A stretch of DNA of 64,000 nt from Labia minor (lineage: Eukaryota; Arthropoda; Insecta; Dermaptera; Spongiphoridae): NCBI GenBank assembly GCA_963082975.1, contig OY720344.1:88350107-88414106 (forward strand), read 5' to 3'. Shown in pieces: positions 13,189 through 25,167 of the stretch. Position numbers and translations under genes: made by a program. The stretch's first letter is position 1. Every line of letters starts with the position of its first letter. The notes beneath the pieces are model-generated. The model did not search any database, was not told the origin of the DNA, and saw only the letters and a program-made list of their open reading frames with translations.

Positions 13189-13318
13189 TCGTGAACTCGT
13201 CTTGCTCCTCAGCCTCAGCCTCTCTAGCCAGCTCCTCGGGGGTCTTCTTCTTTCTCATCAGGGGGTTGGGCTCCTCCTGAGGGATCTCGGTCACCTCCTC
13301 GCGCTTCTTGATGTTGTA
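13189..13318 (-). CDS. cpx: Complexin exon: end of central helix and C-terminal linker
   Basis: This exon continues complexin from the SNARE-binding exon. On the minus strand it follows a pyrimidine-rich stretch and a GTCTACAG acceptor, and it ends in TTCACGA before GTAAGG. It encodes 43 codons plus one base. It opens with YNIKKREEV, where the Tyr and Ile close the central helix, and continues with EEPNPLMRKKKTPEEL, the signature of arthropod complexins, then an acidic end EAEAEEQDEFT. The final A should pair with AG of the next exon to give Lys, as expected from the family sequence EFTKLKNQ. The C-terminal exon, which normally carries an amphipathic region and often a CAAX-type cysteine, was not found at 1-13188. 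It either lies below position 1 or is too diverged to see. The Met codon within the exon is not a start. Confidence 0.95.
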
Positions 13319-13440
13319 CTGTAGACAAAGACATGCAACGAACGGGACCTTAAGGCGGGCAGCGCATGCTCGAATAGAAATAGAAGTAGAAGAGATAGAG
13401 GAAGAGTCAACTCAAACCAGTAGCAACGCAATACCATATC

Positions 13441-13472
13441 TATAAGAATATGCTCGGTCACATATTCTTATA
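13441..13472 (-). other. Perfect 12-bp hairpin upstream of complexin exon
   Basis: TATAAGAATATG is followed by an 8-base loop and then its exact complement CATATTCTTATA. In the complexin transcript this stem lies about 120 bases before the acceptor of exon 13189-13318, on the far side of the pyrimidine-rich tract. It could influence acceptor choice, or be a chance palindrome in AT-rich DNA. Confidence 0.6.
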
Positions 13473-13474
13473 AA

Positions 13475-15900
13475 TATTTTTTTACTTTCTACAAAATTAT
13501 AAAATTTTATAGTTTTAATACACTCACCTTTGCGTCACTTTGGTAGAAGAATTCCAAGTCAATTTTATTTATTTTTTTTTTTTTGATTACAATAATTTGT
13601 GTGCTATTCGATTATAAAATTATTGGTAAATTGAATTATAGAAAAAATATGAATAATTTTAATTGAATGCATTTCAATTTTTGCAAATTTTTAAATTAAA
13701 AATTTAATAAATTATAAACTATCGCTGTTAATAAGTGAATATATTGATAAAAATTTATATTTTTTGATATATTCTTAGCTTCCTAACTTTTGTTAGGTTC
13801 TACTCGCCTGTTATGCTAATTTCAAAACTCCTATTTAAATGTAAATAAGACTGTGGCTACATTTAAACTTTTGATTGAGAAGAATTAAACTACCAAAAAA
13901 AAAATATAATTTATTCCTGAAATAACCTCCTAAATATATGTATGGTAAATGGACATATTTGAATACTTCATAATATTATTAATATTTATTTAATAAAAAG
14001 AAATGGATATTTATTTTATTAGAAAATTGAAATTATTAAATATATATATATATATATATCTTCTATATTATTTTATATTCAAAATTTCATTTGATACTAA
14101 ATAAATATCTATTATAAAAATAAATAAACGTTAGTTTTTTTCTCGACTTTTAATATTTAGATTTGAAATATTCATGACAAATTGTGTATTTATATTTTTA
14201 TTAAATAAGAATAATAATAATAAAAAAATATATATAATTTAAAAAAATTCTAAGAAAAATAAATTTTAAATATTTAAATAGTTTCCTAATAGTTATAAAA
14301 TAATTATTATATAATAGAAAATAGTTTTCTTCAAAAAATAAATACAATTCAATTTTCTTAAATTTAATTTTCTAGCTCAAAATAAATTTTAAGATAATAT
14401 CCATTTATTGTAATAATGCCGATAATTATATAGAAAGCTAATGTAAAATTAATATGAATGAAGAGTAAAAACAACAAACAAAGACTACAAGATATGTTTT
14501 TCAACTGAACAAGATCATTTTCCGTGTATGTTATTGCAAATCATCAGTCCATTTCCAGATCAGGTCAGGTCAGGTCAGGTTAGGTCACATTAAGAGTATG
14601 CGCATTCATCTATATTGGAATTTGAGTGTAAATTAGGTTTTTTGTATATATGAAATTTTATCTAGCTATATATATACTTATTTTATTTACAAATAAATTA
14701 ATTAAATTCTTAATTAATTGTTTTTATAAAATTCAAACTTCAAACAAAATCTGCAAAAAACATGCATACATACAGCCAAATATCTTTATATTTAATGAAA
14801 TGAAATAAAATTGTTTTATTTTTCCTATAAATATTGATAAATTTTTAATGTAAAAATTGACTTGGAATCTCCCTCATACTCATTCTATTTATACAGTTAT
14901 TTATATTATTTACAATAAACTTAATTGCTATGTTATTGCGTTTTACTTACCTCTGAACTGTTTTATCATTGTTTATCATAATAATGAATCATTTGTAATA
15001 TTTTGTTCATTTGTCTAGGAATTTATTAATGAGTTGTTTTAAATTTAAATTAAAAATAAATTTACTTATGTTCTTTTATTTTAATTGAGCGAATTTTATA
15101 AATTCATAATAAGTAAATATTGTTATTTTTATAAAGAATCTTAGAATTATAATCTACTAATAATTAGAGAATTAAAAATATATTCTTTGAAATGGAATAT
15201 TTTTTTAATCGTGAAATTAGCTTCGCTAAAATCAATGAAAATGATAACTAATTTTAAACAATAATTATTAAATATTTTTACAATTATACTCATAAAATTA
15301 TCTTTTCTATTTACTCTGTCAAACAATTTGAGTAATTATTTTTTTTTCTCCTATAAGTAAATAATATGTTTTGATCAAAATGCCCTTTCATTTATTCAAC
15401 TAATTAGGAACGGTGAAGTTATATTTACAATGTAAATATTTAACCTAAGAAAACAATGTTAATAAGATGGTGAAGAGAAATATTTAACTCGTCATATATT
15501 ATAAATTATTAGCCACCCCCTCCCCTCAAAGTTCAACCCAATATATTTGAAATTTGAAATACCTGTAAATAAATGCCATCAATGTGTGTCCAGATTATTA
15601 TAAGAACGAATCAGGGTACAAAGATCGATTATATTACGTTTTTCCTTTAATTTCCATAGTTTTATAAGCTGTTCTTAAACTCATTGGAATATATATAAAC
15701 ATAATAGCTTGGAAATAACTTAGTATATTGTCTGGACAGCTGACGAAACTGAATTTATCCTAAATCACAAATGATCATAGAGGGCACCTGATTCTATACA
15801 GGGAATATGAAATTCTAAACATATGCCCAAATTATTCGTTTATATGCGACAATAATAGGAATATTAAATTGAATATCATTATATTATTGATTAATAAAAT
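13475..15900. other. Featureless AT-rich stretch with short microsatellites
   Basis: It contains a TA run at about 14041-14060 and a short CAGGT tandem at 14561-14585. Nothing coding is visible. Confidence 0.55.
14561..14585. repeat. (CAGGT)n pentanucleotide repeat
   Basis: Four exact CAGGT units are followed by TAGGT. It is a short tandem array, possibly the remains of a minisatellite-like transposon end. Confidence 0.8.
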
Positions 15901-15922
15901 ATATATATATATATATATATAT

Positions 15923-16345
15923 ATTATTATCAGATTTATCAGGGATATGATCACGTATTTTTGTGAGATTGTTTTCTCGACGTTTCGGCACCCATTTTGG
16001 CGCCATTTTCAAGAGATTATTTAGGTGGGAATATTTTTGGGATTCTGGGTCTTAGTCTGTGTGAGTTGGCCTCGGACTGTTGTCCAGTGCGGACGTGTGC
16101 TGGTCTCAGGATTGCCCAGGATTCTTCGGAGCTCTACACTAGCAACGCAGTGAGTACAAAACCACCCAACCTATCAACCCAAAATCCCGATATTAACCCT
16201 TGGTCACACAGACTAAGACCCAGAATCCCAAAAATATTCCCACCTAAATAATCTCTTGAAAATAGCGCCAAAATGGGTGCCGAAACGTCGAGAAAACAAT
16301 CTCACAAAAATACGTGATCATATCCCTGATAAATCTGATAATAAT
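15923..16345. mobile_element. Near-perfect 141-bp inverted repeat, Penelope-like terminal repeats
   Basis: Arms 15923-16063 and 16205-16345 are reverse complements with one mismatch that I can find. They are separated by a unique, GC-richer 141-base spacer. Each arm carries GGCGCCAAAATGGGTGCC followed by GAAACGTCGAG. This helix-plus-GAAACGTC arrangement resembles the hammerhead-ribozyme-bearing terminal repeats of Penelope-like retroelements, though the expected CUGANGA reads TTGAAAA. There is no reverse transcriptase frame. The pair sits between TA microsatellites at 15901-15924 and 16381-16412. The high identity implies recent origin or ongoing gene conversion. A DNA foldback transposon is the alternative. 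Confidence 0.7.
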
Positions 16346-16375
16346 AATAACAATAAAATTCACGGAAACCTAAAC

Positions 16376-16380
<5 letters not shown>

Positions 16381-16412
<32 letters not shown>
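16381..16412. repeat. (TA)16 microsatellite
   Basis: An uninterrupted TA run lies 35 bases beyond the right arm of the 15923-16345 inverted repeat. A matching AT run (15901-15924) abuts the left arm. Confidence 0.95.
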
Positions 16413-16414
<2 letters not shown>

Positions 16415-18290
16415 ACAATATACAACATATTTATCACTTTTAATAATATAAAAATCACCAGGAGGTATTTTGAATCCCAATTTAAAATAATTTAAAAATT
16501 ATAAACTAAAATTAATCCCAATTAAGCAGATAAAAAAGTTTACATCAAAAAAAGCACTAGTCAAACTGCTTAATTATAAAAATAGGACAGCTTATAATAA
16601 TGTATGATTATATGACAATTTTGTAATATTTAATCATCATTTTGTTTAAAGTTAATTAATATTTCCATAGTCTTTAGTAAAAGATTTTTTACAACATTAA
16701 ACAAATATATTCAAACATTAAATTTAAATATTATTTCCTCCCCCCTCATCGACATTAAAAAAAATATTATATATTAGATATTTTTTTTTTACTTTGTTTT
16801 TAAATTTAACCCATTTTAGTTGATTCAAAGGTATTCATTTTATTTGAATAAATTTATTTAATATCATTTTAGTCTCTTTTTTGACAAGTTAAATCTGAAA
16901 ATAAATATGATACTATAGAATCCTAAATAATTTTATCTAACTCCCAAATGGGAGATCAAATATACAGATATATTTATATACCATATGTATATTAAATATA
17001 AATTCATCAGCATGGTGAAAATCTATTTTACAACATACATTATGTTTAATTGGAGGTTTTAACTGTTATTACAAGTTTTAGCTTTCAAAATAGATAGGGT
17101 GAAAGCATATCAAATATACATTAAATCAAAACAAATGTCGATTAAACCTATAAATACAATCCTTAATCGATTTCTACTTAGTGACTATTAAAAATATGTG
17201 TTTTTTTATGTTATTATTCTATTTTAATATTTTTCTCAAAACATATTCTTTACTAAAATGAAAAAAAAAATGTTTTCATTCTTTTTATTTTTTTTTTAGT
17301 CAAGTAATTTTTTTTATGTTGATCGAATGAAAAAAAAAATTCGAAACTCGCTTTTCATCAATATTATCTTTGTATATTTTTTAAATCTAAAACAACTCAA
17401 TTGAATGTTTTCAAGCTTTAAGTGGAAATATCGATTCAAACCACATAAAAATAAACACACAGACACTCATATATATTCCCTCGTACGCACACACGCACAC
17501 CCTTCTTTTAGTTATATATTGTTTCCTCTTCAAAAAAAAAACACCTTGAAAAATTCATCAATGATAAACAATCAAACATCGTAGTTCAATATATACTTTA
17601 TCAAATTACTACTACATTAGTCAATCAATCAACTAGTATATAATTACTTATTCTTAAATACTTTTACGGTGTGATCAAATCAAAGAAGGAAATAAAGAAG
17701 AAGAGAAGAAAGAATCGGCTACACAATTGATATTTTAAGAATCAATCAATTGATTCATGGGTTTTAAGCCATTTTTTTTTTAAATTTATTTATTTATTTA
17801 AACAAAATAAAAGAAAAAGAGATAAACTAGATAGAAATAGTAGGGAGAAATAATGATACATAGAGAGACAGAGATAGAGAGATAGAGATAGAGAAAGAAG
17901 CTCTCTAATAGTAATTAGATAGAATGCGAGCCAAAAGGAGAGAGTTCTGTTTGCTGTTTGTTTGTTTGTTTGATGATTATCCCTGAAACACTTGAATCAA
18001 GCAAACACACCTCATCCACCGGCACACGGAAATTATTCACTCGATCAAATGTTTCAATGACAAATTTTTTTTTTTTTTAAATCCTTCTTTGTTACTTCTA
18101 TATTATATTTATTTATTTACTTATTTGGTTTATTCATCAGTTTTGTAAATAAATAACAAACCGATTGATGGATTGATTTCACAAAACACAGACATCCAAT
18201 TCACTTTCAATGAATTATAAAATTTAGTAGATGGGGAGAAAAAGTATGGATATGGAAGAGAAGCGAATAGATTTGTGAAGGATTAAGGCT
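16413..18290. other. AT-rich stretch with simple repeats
   Basis: A CA-rich tract lies near 17450-17505 and a GA-rich tract (GAGATAGAGA type) near 17860-17900. No gene is visible. Confidence 0.55.
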
Positions 18291-18292
18291 TA

Positions 18293-18475
18293 GAATGGGT
18301 GTCTAAACTATGACCATTCGAGGGCCACAGAAAGAAATATGCTGGGCTGTACATAAATATTTTATCTTTTTTTTAGAACCATATTGAAAAAATTTAAAAA
18401 AGTCAAAAACGGGAAATGAGTAAATTTAAATATTTTCATAATTTGCGTTTGGGCCGCACTTTAGACAAGCATTTG
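18293..18475. mobile_element. hAT remnant
   Basis: GGGTGTCTAAACTATG at the left and GGGCCGCACTTTAGACAAGC at the right are inexact inverted repeats. Between them is the family phrase TTTTTTTTAGAACCATATTG shared with the other hAT copies here. The target duplication is not clear. Confidence 0.5.
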
Positions 18476-18479
18476 TTAG

Positions 18480-19680
18480 TGGATGCATGGAAAGGGCCTA
18501 TAAACGTTACTTTAAAATTATATATCTATAAAGATAAAGCAATTAACATTTATATAGAAAAATCTATTTTTTATTCATTCATTCCTAGGCAATTTATTTT
18601 TAATGAGAAATAAATATTATAAGGTAATATTTATTATATTTTGATGGTAAATTTGACTTTCATATTTGATCTTATTATGAATTTTCCTAAATCTTAATGA
18701 ATAATTAATTTATTCTTTTGCACATGCATAATTCACCCATTTACCCTTTAAATAAATTTCTATATGCTTATTTAAACTAATTATAATAATTTATGAATAA
18801 TTTAAAATGATAATAAAAATTGAGTATAAAATTTTACAAAATTGACTTACAAAACTTTTAATATATTTTGAATATATCTTAAATAAATACCAGCCCCCTC
18901 TATATCATTATTGGTAACTTTTAAGAGGAACGAAGTCAATATATTAATTATAACTGCCACCTAAAATTCCAAATATCAAGCGGTTGATCGGTTTATCTCG
19001 ATTTCATAAAAAAGATGGGGTAGCCGATAAAATGTAAATTTACTATTAAATTAACCAACTAAATGGATTGAGCGGCTTTTAAAAATGAAAAAAATTATAT
19101 AAAAAAAAATATTTAATCAATTTTTTTTAATGAATCATTTAAATTCCAATCTTACTATGCATAGGATAATTCAATTTTTTTTTTAATATTTTCAAACATT
19201 GTTCATTTAAACTTCAAATAAATCATCGTCCATTTTAATGAAAATGTCGTGTGTCATCTATTTTGTTATATCTGTCTGTATGATTTCAATCAGGGTATAG
19301 GAATGGACATTTTAATTTTGTCCTTGTTTAGTTTGACATTTATTTTAAATTTAGTATAGGAATTTTTAAAATGTATATATAAATATATAATAAATTAATA
19401 ATAAAATATCATAACTAATTGGATGTCTGTGTAATATTCTGTTTTATTACTATTTTTTTATGTTATTAATATAGAATTATATATATACAAATAAATAAAT
19501 AGATAAATATTATATTCCCTCTAATAAAATAATTCAAGTTAGTAAAAGGATACCGTTTCTTTCTTATCATTTTTCAATTAAATTAAATGATTGATTGAAT
19601 AAAAAGAAAGAATATGTAAAATATATTCTTTGCCTGTTACATATATGGAATGGAATATAAATAAAATAAATTTTAAATAA

Positions 19681-19711
<31 letters not shown>

Positions 19712-21460
19712 CGTTTTAAACGAAAACTGACTGAATTTTTATTTATCTATTAAATCAATTCACAACAAAATAAAAATTTAAACAATTGACAAAATGTTCA
19801 TTTAACAGTAAAAATTCTCTTTTCTGATTGAAAATAGCACAGAGAAGAATATTAGGGGAATATTTTTAATTGATATCGAATTCAATTATTTAATTAATTA
19901 ATATTTATTCAACCAATCAGATATAATTGGATATTTTTATTATGTAAATATATTAAAATTATATTGAATAAATTTAAACACAATGGAAGTGCATCATATT
20001 TTATGATGAACAGTAAATACATACGATATATATATATAAATTATATCATTATTCAATTTTAAAATTATAATAAACAAATTTAAATAGAATAAAAGTAGAT
20101 ATTTTCTGTTGAATATTTATTTTTATTATAGATAATAACATAATTTAAAAAAAACATAATTAAAATAATGAAAATAATTTCATAACTCGTGAAAGAAGAA
20201 TTTTCAGAATTAAATTAATTTAAATAATTCAATAATTTATTGAAAATACTAATAAATAATATAAAAAATTGAGAAATATATAATATATAAGTACCTACAT
20301 ATACTTAATATTACAATAATTTGTTTTTTTCTTTATTTTATAAGAATGTCAATGAATATATAACATAAATTAAAAATATATAAAATAAATTATCAAAATA
20401 AATAAATCAATTTAATTAACAAGAATAATTAATTTAATAAATATTCAACAGATAATATCATTATATATATATATATAATATTGATGTTTGCTATAAGAGA
20501 CATACATTAAGATTATAATCTTAAATTTATAATGAATAAAACTTATAATTATATTATCTTACATACTAACTATTAAAAATTAAAAATCTATTAGAATTAA
20601 ATTAGAGAAAAAAAAAATAATTTACGCTATCAAACCATTAATTTAATCGATATTTGTCTTTATTTCGAATTAACTATATTTCATGATGATTAAATTTATT
20701 TGTATATAAATTTATCATATTTGTAATCTTGTTGCTAAAGAGAGAGAGAGAGAGAGAGAGGGCGTCATGGTAGATAAGGGGGATGAAGGGGTTAGACGTA
20801 CCAGTGAATTTCTGCCAAACTGAAAATTATTTTATAATTATATTATGCACGGAAATCAAGAGAAACTCTCAATAGAGGAGTAGAGAGGGAAAAGGGGGGT
20901 TGGAGGATTTCGCAACAATATTAACATCCTCCAGAGATTTTCGAACCGTGGGTGGAGAACCGTTATAATCAAGTAACATGATATTAAGCGAAATTAATGC
21001 AATGAATCAAAACAACTAATATTTGTAGTATATTCAAACAAAATCTACAATTCTATTGTCGGAGTCGCCTTGAATAATCGAATAAGTCAAATGCGAATTA
21101 GATCTGGGAATTTAGATTTTTTTCCAATTCCATAAATATATCAAATATTTTTTTTTCAAATATCATAATTTTTGTATCATTTCTTTTGTTTTGTTTAAAA
21201 TAATTTATTAATGAACGTTGGAGTAAAAATAATTGAATTTCAATAATTATTTGAATAAATTAATTTCGAAGATATAGAAAATAATCCTGTCTTAGCGGTT
21301 GTTTTTGGTTATAATTATGGAAGGGAATTTTACTTTGACTACTTAAAAAAAATATTTAAACATTCATTTCCAAATGTAAAATTATATTTATAAATTATAA
21401 TACATATATTCAGAATAATTATAGTTTTTTTGGAAATTAAATAGAATTTTGAATTAATAT
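18480..21460. other. Featureless AT-rich stretch with microsatellites
   Basis: A TA run lies at about 19681-19707 and an AG run at 20741-20761. The 20760-20960 portion is less AT-rich but shows no domain or splice pattern. Confidence 0.5.
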
Positions 21461-21475
21461 AGTATCAAAATAATA

Positions 21476-21736
21476 TGGAGGCAGCAAGCCGAGAGTGTAG
21501 CGTAGAAATTTTCTACACAAGAAGTCGGAGTTCGATTCCAACTAGGAACAAATTTTTCTAAACAAATTCACACCAGCTGCCTCCGTCTCCAGAAACTGTC
21601 AGTTCCTGGTTCTATACATGCGGAAGGCAACGGGAAACCACCAAGAAAAATCATCATGGCTGGGCAGCTTCTAAGGCTATCCTAGTCATGATGACAGCCA
21701 AACTCGGAAAGGGGACGGCACCTTGAGAAGAAGAAG
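21476..21736 (+). mobile_element. tRNA-derived SINE with 12-bp target duplication
   Basis: The tRNA-like head GGAGGCAGCAAGCCGAGAGT fits a pol III A box, and GTTCGATTCC matches the B box. A tRNA-unrelated body (GGAAACCACCAAGAAAAATC) follows, ending in a GAAGAAGAAG tail. The duplication ATCAAAATAATA flanks it at 21464-21475 and 21737-21748. A shorter relative is at 49115-49275. Confidence 0.9.
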
Positions 21737-22379
21737 ATCAAAATAATAATAAATAAAATATCTTATTTTAATTTCTAAATTTCAACATTATTTAAAAACA
21801 ACAGAGACCATTAAGAATGGGTATTATTTTTATTTTCTTTGATTAAATAAGATTGAATAGTGATCCTTGTTAAAGAAGTATTTATTATTATATTAACTTA
21901 TATTACTTATCTTTATCGTTTGTTGTAATAAAACCTCGATATTGATTTATTAACTTATCAAAATAAAACTCGAGAAATCAATTAATAATAAAAGTTATGT
22001 TTATGTTTCTAGATATATATTTAAAGATAAGTAAATATTCAAATATTTTACTATTATTTTATATTCATGAAAAGTTGAATCAGCTAATCTTATAATATGA
22101 AAAAAAAATGAAAGAAGTGTCCTAATTAAAATGGAATTAAATCAAAATTAGAAAAATGTATTCCTTAACTATGTTTTAATTCCTTATGTAATAATGACAA
22201 GAAATTTACTGAATTAAATTATATAATAATTAATTTTATATTATATGTATATATTTTTTAACCAAAAATTTTTATTTTGAATGAATCACATATTTGATTC
22301 ATCTGATTCTAAATTAAAGTGTAAAAGTTTAAAGTATGCAAAATTGTATATTAAGTTATGTCTCGCTTTAAAAGCCGGT

Positions 22380-22640
22380 TTACAAGCGCTCGGTTGGAAC
22401 ATAATGACCCTTTCCTCTAACTATCGAGATCTACTACACCTATTTGGAGTGTAAATGTACTAGTAATTGTATTTATGGTGAGAGAGGCACCAAAGGGATA
22501 AGGGCGTTGCCGACCCTTCTCGTCTCTGCAGAGCTCTCGGGACTCGGGCGTAAATTGGTCTTGTAATTTGATTGAGCCCAACGATATGCGGACACGTAGA
22601 TTCACATCAGTGACAAGAAGAAAGATTGCATCGGCCCTTA
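22380..22640. other. GC-rich island, unassigned
   Basis: This is a sharp GC-rich block with a minus-strand frame (22417-22605) containing QDQFTPESRELCRDEKGRQR. I do not recognise the frame, and no family or splice sites are evident. It may be an LTR or other transposon part. Confidence 0.4.
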
Positions 22641-23252
22641 AATTAAATTGTCATATAAACTATAAATGATATACATTGGAAAGAGTTTAATTAAGCGTTC
22701 GTGTAACAGATGGGTCACGGAGTAAACGAGGACCAATTTTACAACGCAACATTTGCGCTAATATTATTGAACGAATTAAATTGGAATAGAAAAAATAAAA
22801 TTAAAAATATATATAAAATATATATCATAGCAATAATATTCGCAATATATTTATTATATTTATTTATTTATTTATTTTATTTAATATATATATTATATAC
22901 TTTATTATATGTATAATCTACGCGCCATGTGTGTTCGCCATTTGAAATTTATATAATAATAAATAATGTTATTGATTAGGTTAAAAAATTCAGTAGATAT
23001 ACTTTATATACAGAGATTGAAATTGTTTTATGAAATATGGAAAAAAAATGTTATTTTTAATATAGCCATTTGAGATTAAAAAAAAACATTATAAATAATA
23101 TTTATATTATTCTAGGAAATTATATAAAATATTAAATTCTCATAATTTTTACATAAATATAATCCTCAAAAAGTAATTCATGTTCATTTGTGTACATATA
23201 TAAAGAATATCTGATAAATAATTTAGGAAAACATTAATTATATATATAAAAT

Positions 23253-23893
23253 AAGTTGACCTGTGGCCAGGTCCGAACCGACCGACGGTTTGAAATAAAT
23301 TAATTTCCAGCTACAGAAACAATTTCAAATAATTTTAATATATCTATTAATCTAATAAAAAACAGATAGGCATATAACATAAATATTTTTAATTTTATTT
23401 TATTTATAATATATAAATGAAGTAGCCGGCGTTACCCGAGGCTGTGACGTCATGAAGGGCTGGGTGACGTCATATAATTTTAAATTAAGAAAAACATAAT
23501 GAAGATGATTTTTCCCGAGGATAAAACCAATAAATTCGTGGTGATATGTAAAAAAATCTCCTTATGTGAAATTTGGTGCGAAAATAACCCTTCCCTTCTT
23601 ATTGTCGATCGCTAATACTACCACTTCCGGTTTCCGGATTTGCACCAAAAGTTGATCAATTCATCCCACTGATGCATTAAGTAAATATACCAAATTTCAT
23701 CAAAATCCGTTAAGCCGTTCAGGCTGTACACATCTATACGGACGGACGGACAGACGGACAGACGGACGGACAGACATCATGCTAAAAATACTTTTTTCTG
23801 TTAAGAAAATGCATGATTCGTGGAGATATGTAAAAATCTCCACATGTGAAATTTGGTGTGAAAACAATACCTCCCTTACTATCGTCGGTCGGT
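23253..23893 (+). mobile_element. Interspersed repeat copy A (about 640 bp)
   Basis: It begins AAGTTGACCTGTGGCCAGGT and ends at a CGTCGGTCGGT motif. It includes two TGACGTCA palindromes, ACTTCCGGTTTCCGG and a CGGACGGACGGACAGAC tandem tract. A reverse-orientation copy lies at 43854-44466 with most landmarks in the same order. The open frame on the minus strand (23700-24047) crosses the element edge and is not a gene. Its class is uncertain; the terminal GACCGACGG/CCGTCGGTC-like motifs suggest a DNA element. Confidence 0.75.
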
Positions 23894-23998
23894 AAAAAAA
23901 GATATATCTATATGTATGAACAACAACAAAACCAGTATTTGAGCTTAAATTTATATGAATTTTCAAAGTTGTAAAGTTATTTTTGGAACACCGTACAT

Positions 23999-24357
23999 CA
24001 GTGATTCGTGCCCCGGCACTTTTGTAATTTTCACAATGTGCTGCCAAATTTTACAAAGTTCAAATTAAGAAAAAGTATTTTATATGTATGTAAAAACGGT
24101 AAAATGTTTTTGCGATCAGGCTCTTAAACATTTCTGACTTTTTCAATATGGCTCTAGGTATCACCAAGCGTGCCCACCCTTGTTATATTATTTCAGAAAT
24201 GTGCTCGACTATTGAAAAAGGTTCCGACCCCTGATTATTATCATAAACTATATTACACAGTCTATTATAGGTAAGTAAATAACTTTTACACTTATCTTTA
24301 TCAAATTTTTAAACCGTTAAAAGTTGTGCCGCGGTAATAAAAAGTTGAGAATCACTG
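23999..24357. mobile_element. hAT MITE with 8-bp target duplication CCGTACAT
   Basis: It starts CAGTGATTCG and ends GTTGAGAATCACTG. CCGTACAT occurs exactly on both sides (23991-23998 and 24358-24365). The right half carries the GTGCCGCGGTAATAAAAAG family phrase in reverse orientation. Confidence 0.88.
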
Positions 24358-24393
24358 CCGTACATATATCTAAAATATTTACGAATATTGGTT

Positions 24394-24564
24394 TTAATTG
24401 AAAATTTTTTGAATGATTTCAGTTTTTTGGTTTGAATATTTAGACCACATTTGTTGTAATGATGCGGCAGATAAACCCCCATCCACTTGACTGTTTATGT
24501 AATCGGCTATTTCACTGCTTGTCAACAATACTCTGGCAAAGACCTCTTCATGGATTTTTGTTTT
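24394..24564 (-). pseudogene. Unassigned coding-like fragment
   Basis: This 56-codon stop-to-stop frame has protein-like composition: IHEEVFARVLLTSSEIADYI followed by NSQVDGGLSAASLQQMWSKY. No Met start is visible and I recognise no family. The minus-strand frame at 24737-24988 lies just upstream, so the two could be pieces of one decayed transposon gene. Splice sites at its edges are weak. Confidence 0.4.
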
Positions 24565-24736
24565 TTATAAAATAATTGAAAAATTAATTGTATTGATGGA
24601 ACCTTTTTAATCTTTTTTTTTTGTATTTTTGTGTTTTATCAATTTTATCAGTTATTTTTCTAATCAATATATATGCAATTTTAAATATGACTATAAAAGA
24701 AAAAAAATACAAAAATCATAATACTCATTAAAAATA

Positions 24737-24988
24737 TTAGTTATAATGATTATTTTCAAAAAGAGAAAATAAATCAAGTATATAGTCAAAACCTCTTAGA
24801 AAAAACTTATATTCTATAATAAGATGAATAAAGTGAGAATTGAGTGGAACATGTTTTTTTTCGTCGGTGCAAATGTTTTTCGTCCATGTGGATTGAAAGG
24901 ACTGGTGATGACATCTCTCCTTGGGGTTGGAGCAGATGGCTACCGTGTGTCCCTGACACTTACTTGGAAAACATTTACGGGCAGTCAT
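24737..24988 (-). pseudogene. Cys/His-containing open frame, unassigned
   Basis: The 83-codon frame starts MTARKCFPSKCQGHTVAICS and has several Cys and His residues (KCFPSKC, CSNPKERCHHQ, CTDEKKH) that could bind zinc, then degenerates into AT-rich hydrophobic residues. It does not fit THAP, BED or C2H2 fingers cleanly. A plus-strand frame (24844-25128) overlaps it, so coding strand is uncertain. Confidence 0.35.
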
Positions 24989-25167
24989 TTTTCAAAGAAC
25001 TTTCTGTAACGAAAAGAGGAGGGAATTTTTCACTAACAACTAACGACATTTTATGCTCTGACTCCATTTTTCAAGGAGATACTTATAGTATATACCTATA
25101 TAAATACAATATACCTAATATAAAATGACATTGATATTATGAGAACTAAAATTTTGAAGAAAAAAAT

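Noticed and set aside
13085-13294. 69-codon minus frame starting at an internal Met
   Set aside because: The Met lies inside the complexin exon and the last third is intron read-through past a GTAAGG donor; the exon call 13189-13318 replaces it.
20741-20761. AG repeat as a CRISPR-like or regulatory array
   Set aside because: It is a plain dinucleotide microsatellite with no spacers.
23700-24047. 115-codon minus frame
   Set aside because: It spans the edge of a repeat copy and the neighbouring hAT element and contains the GGAC tandem tract; no domain.
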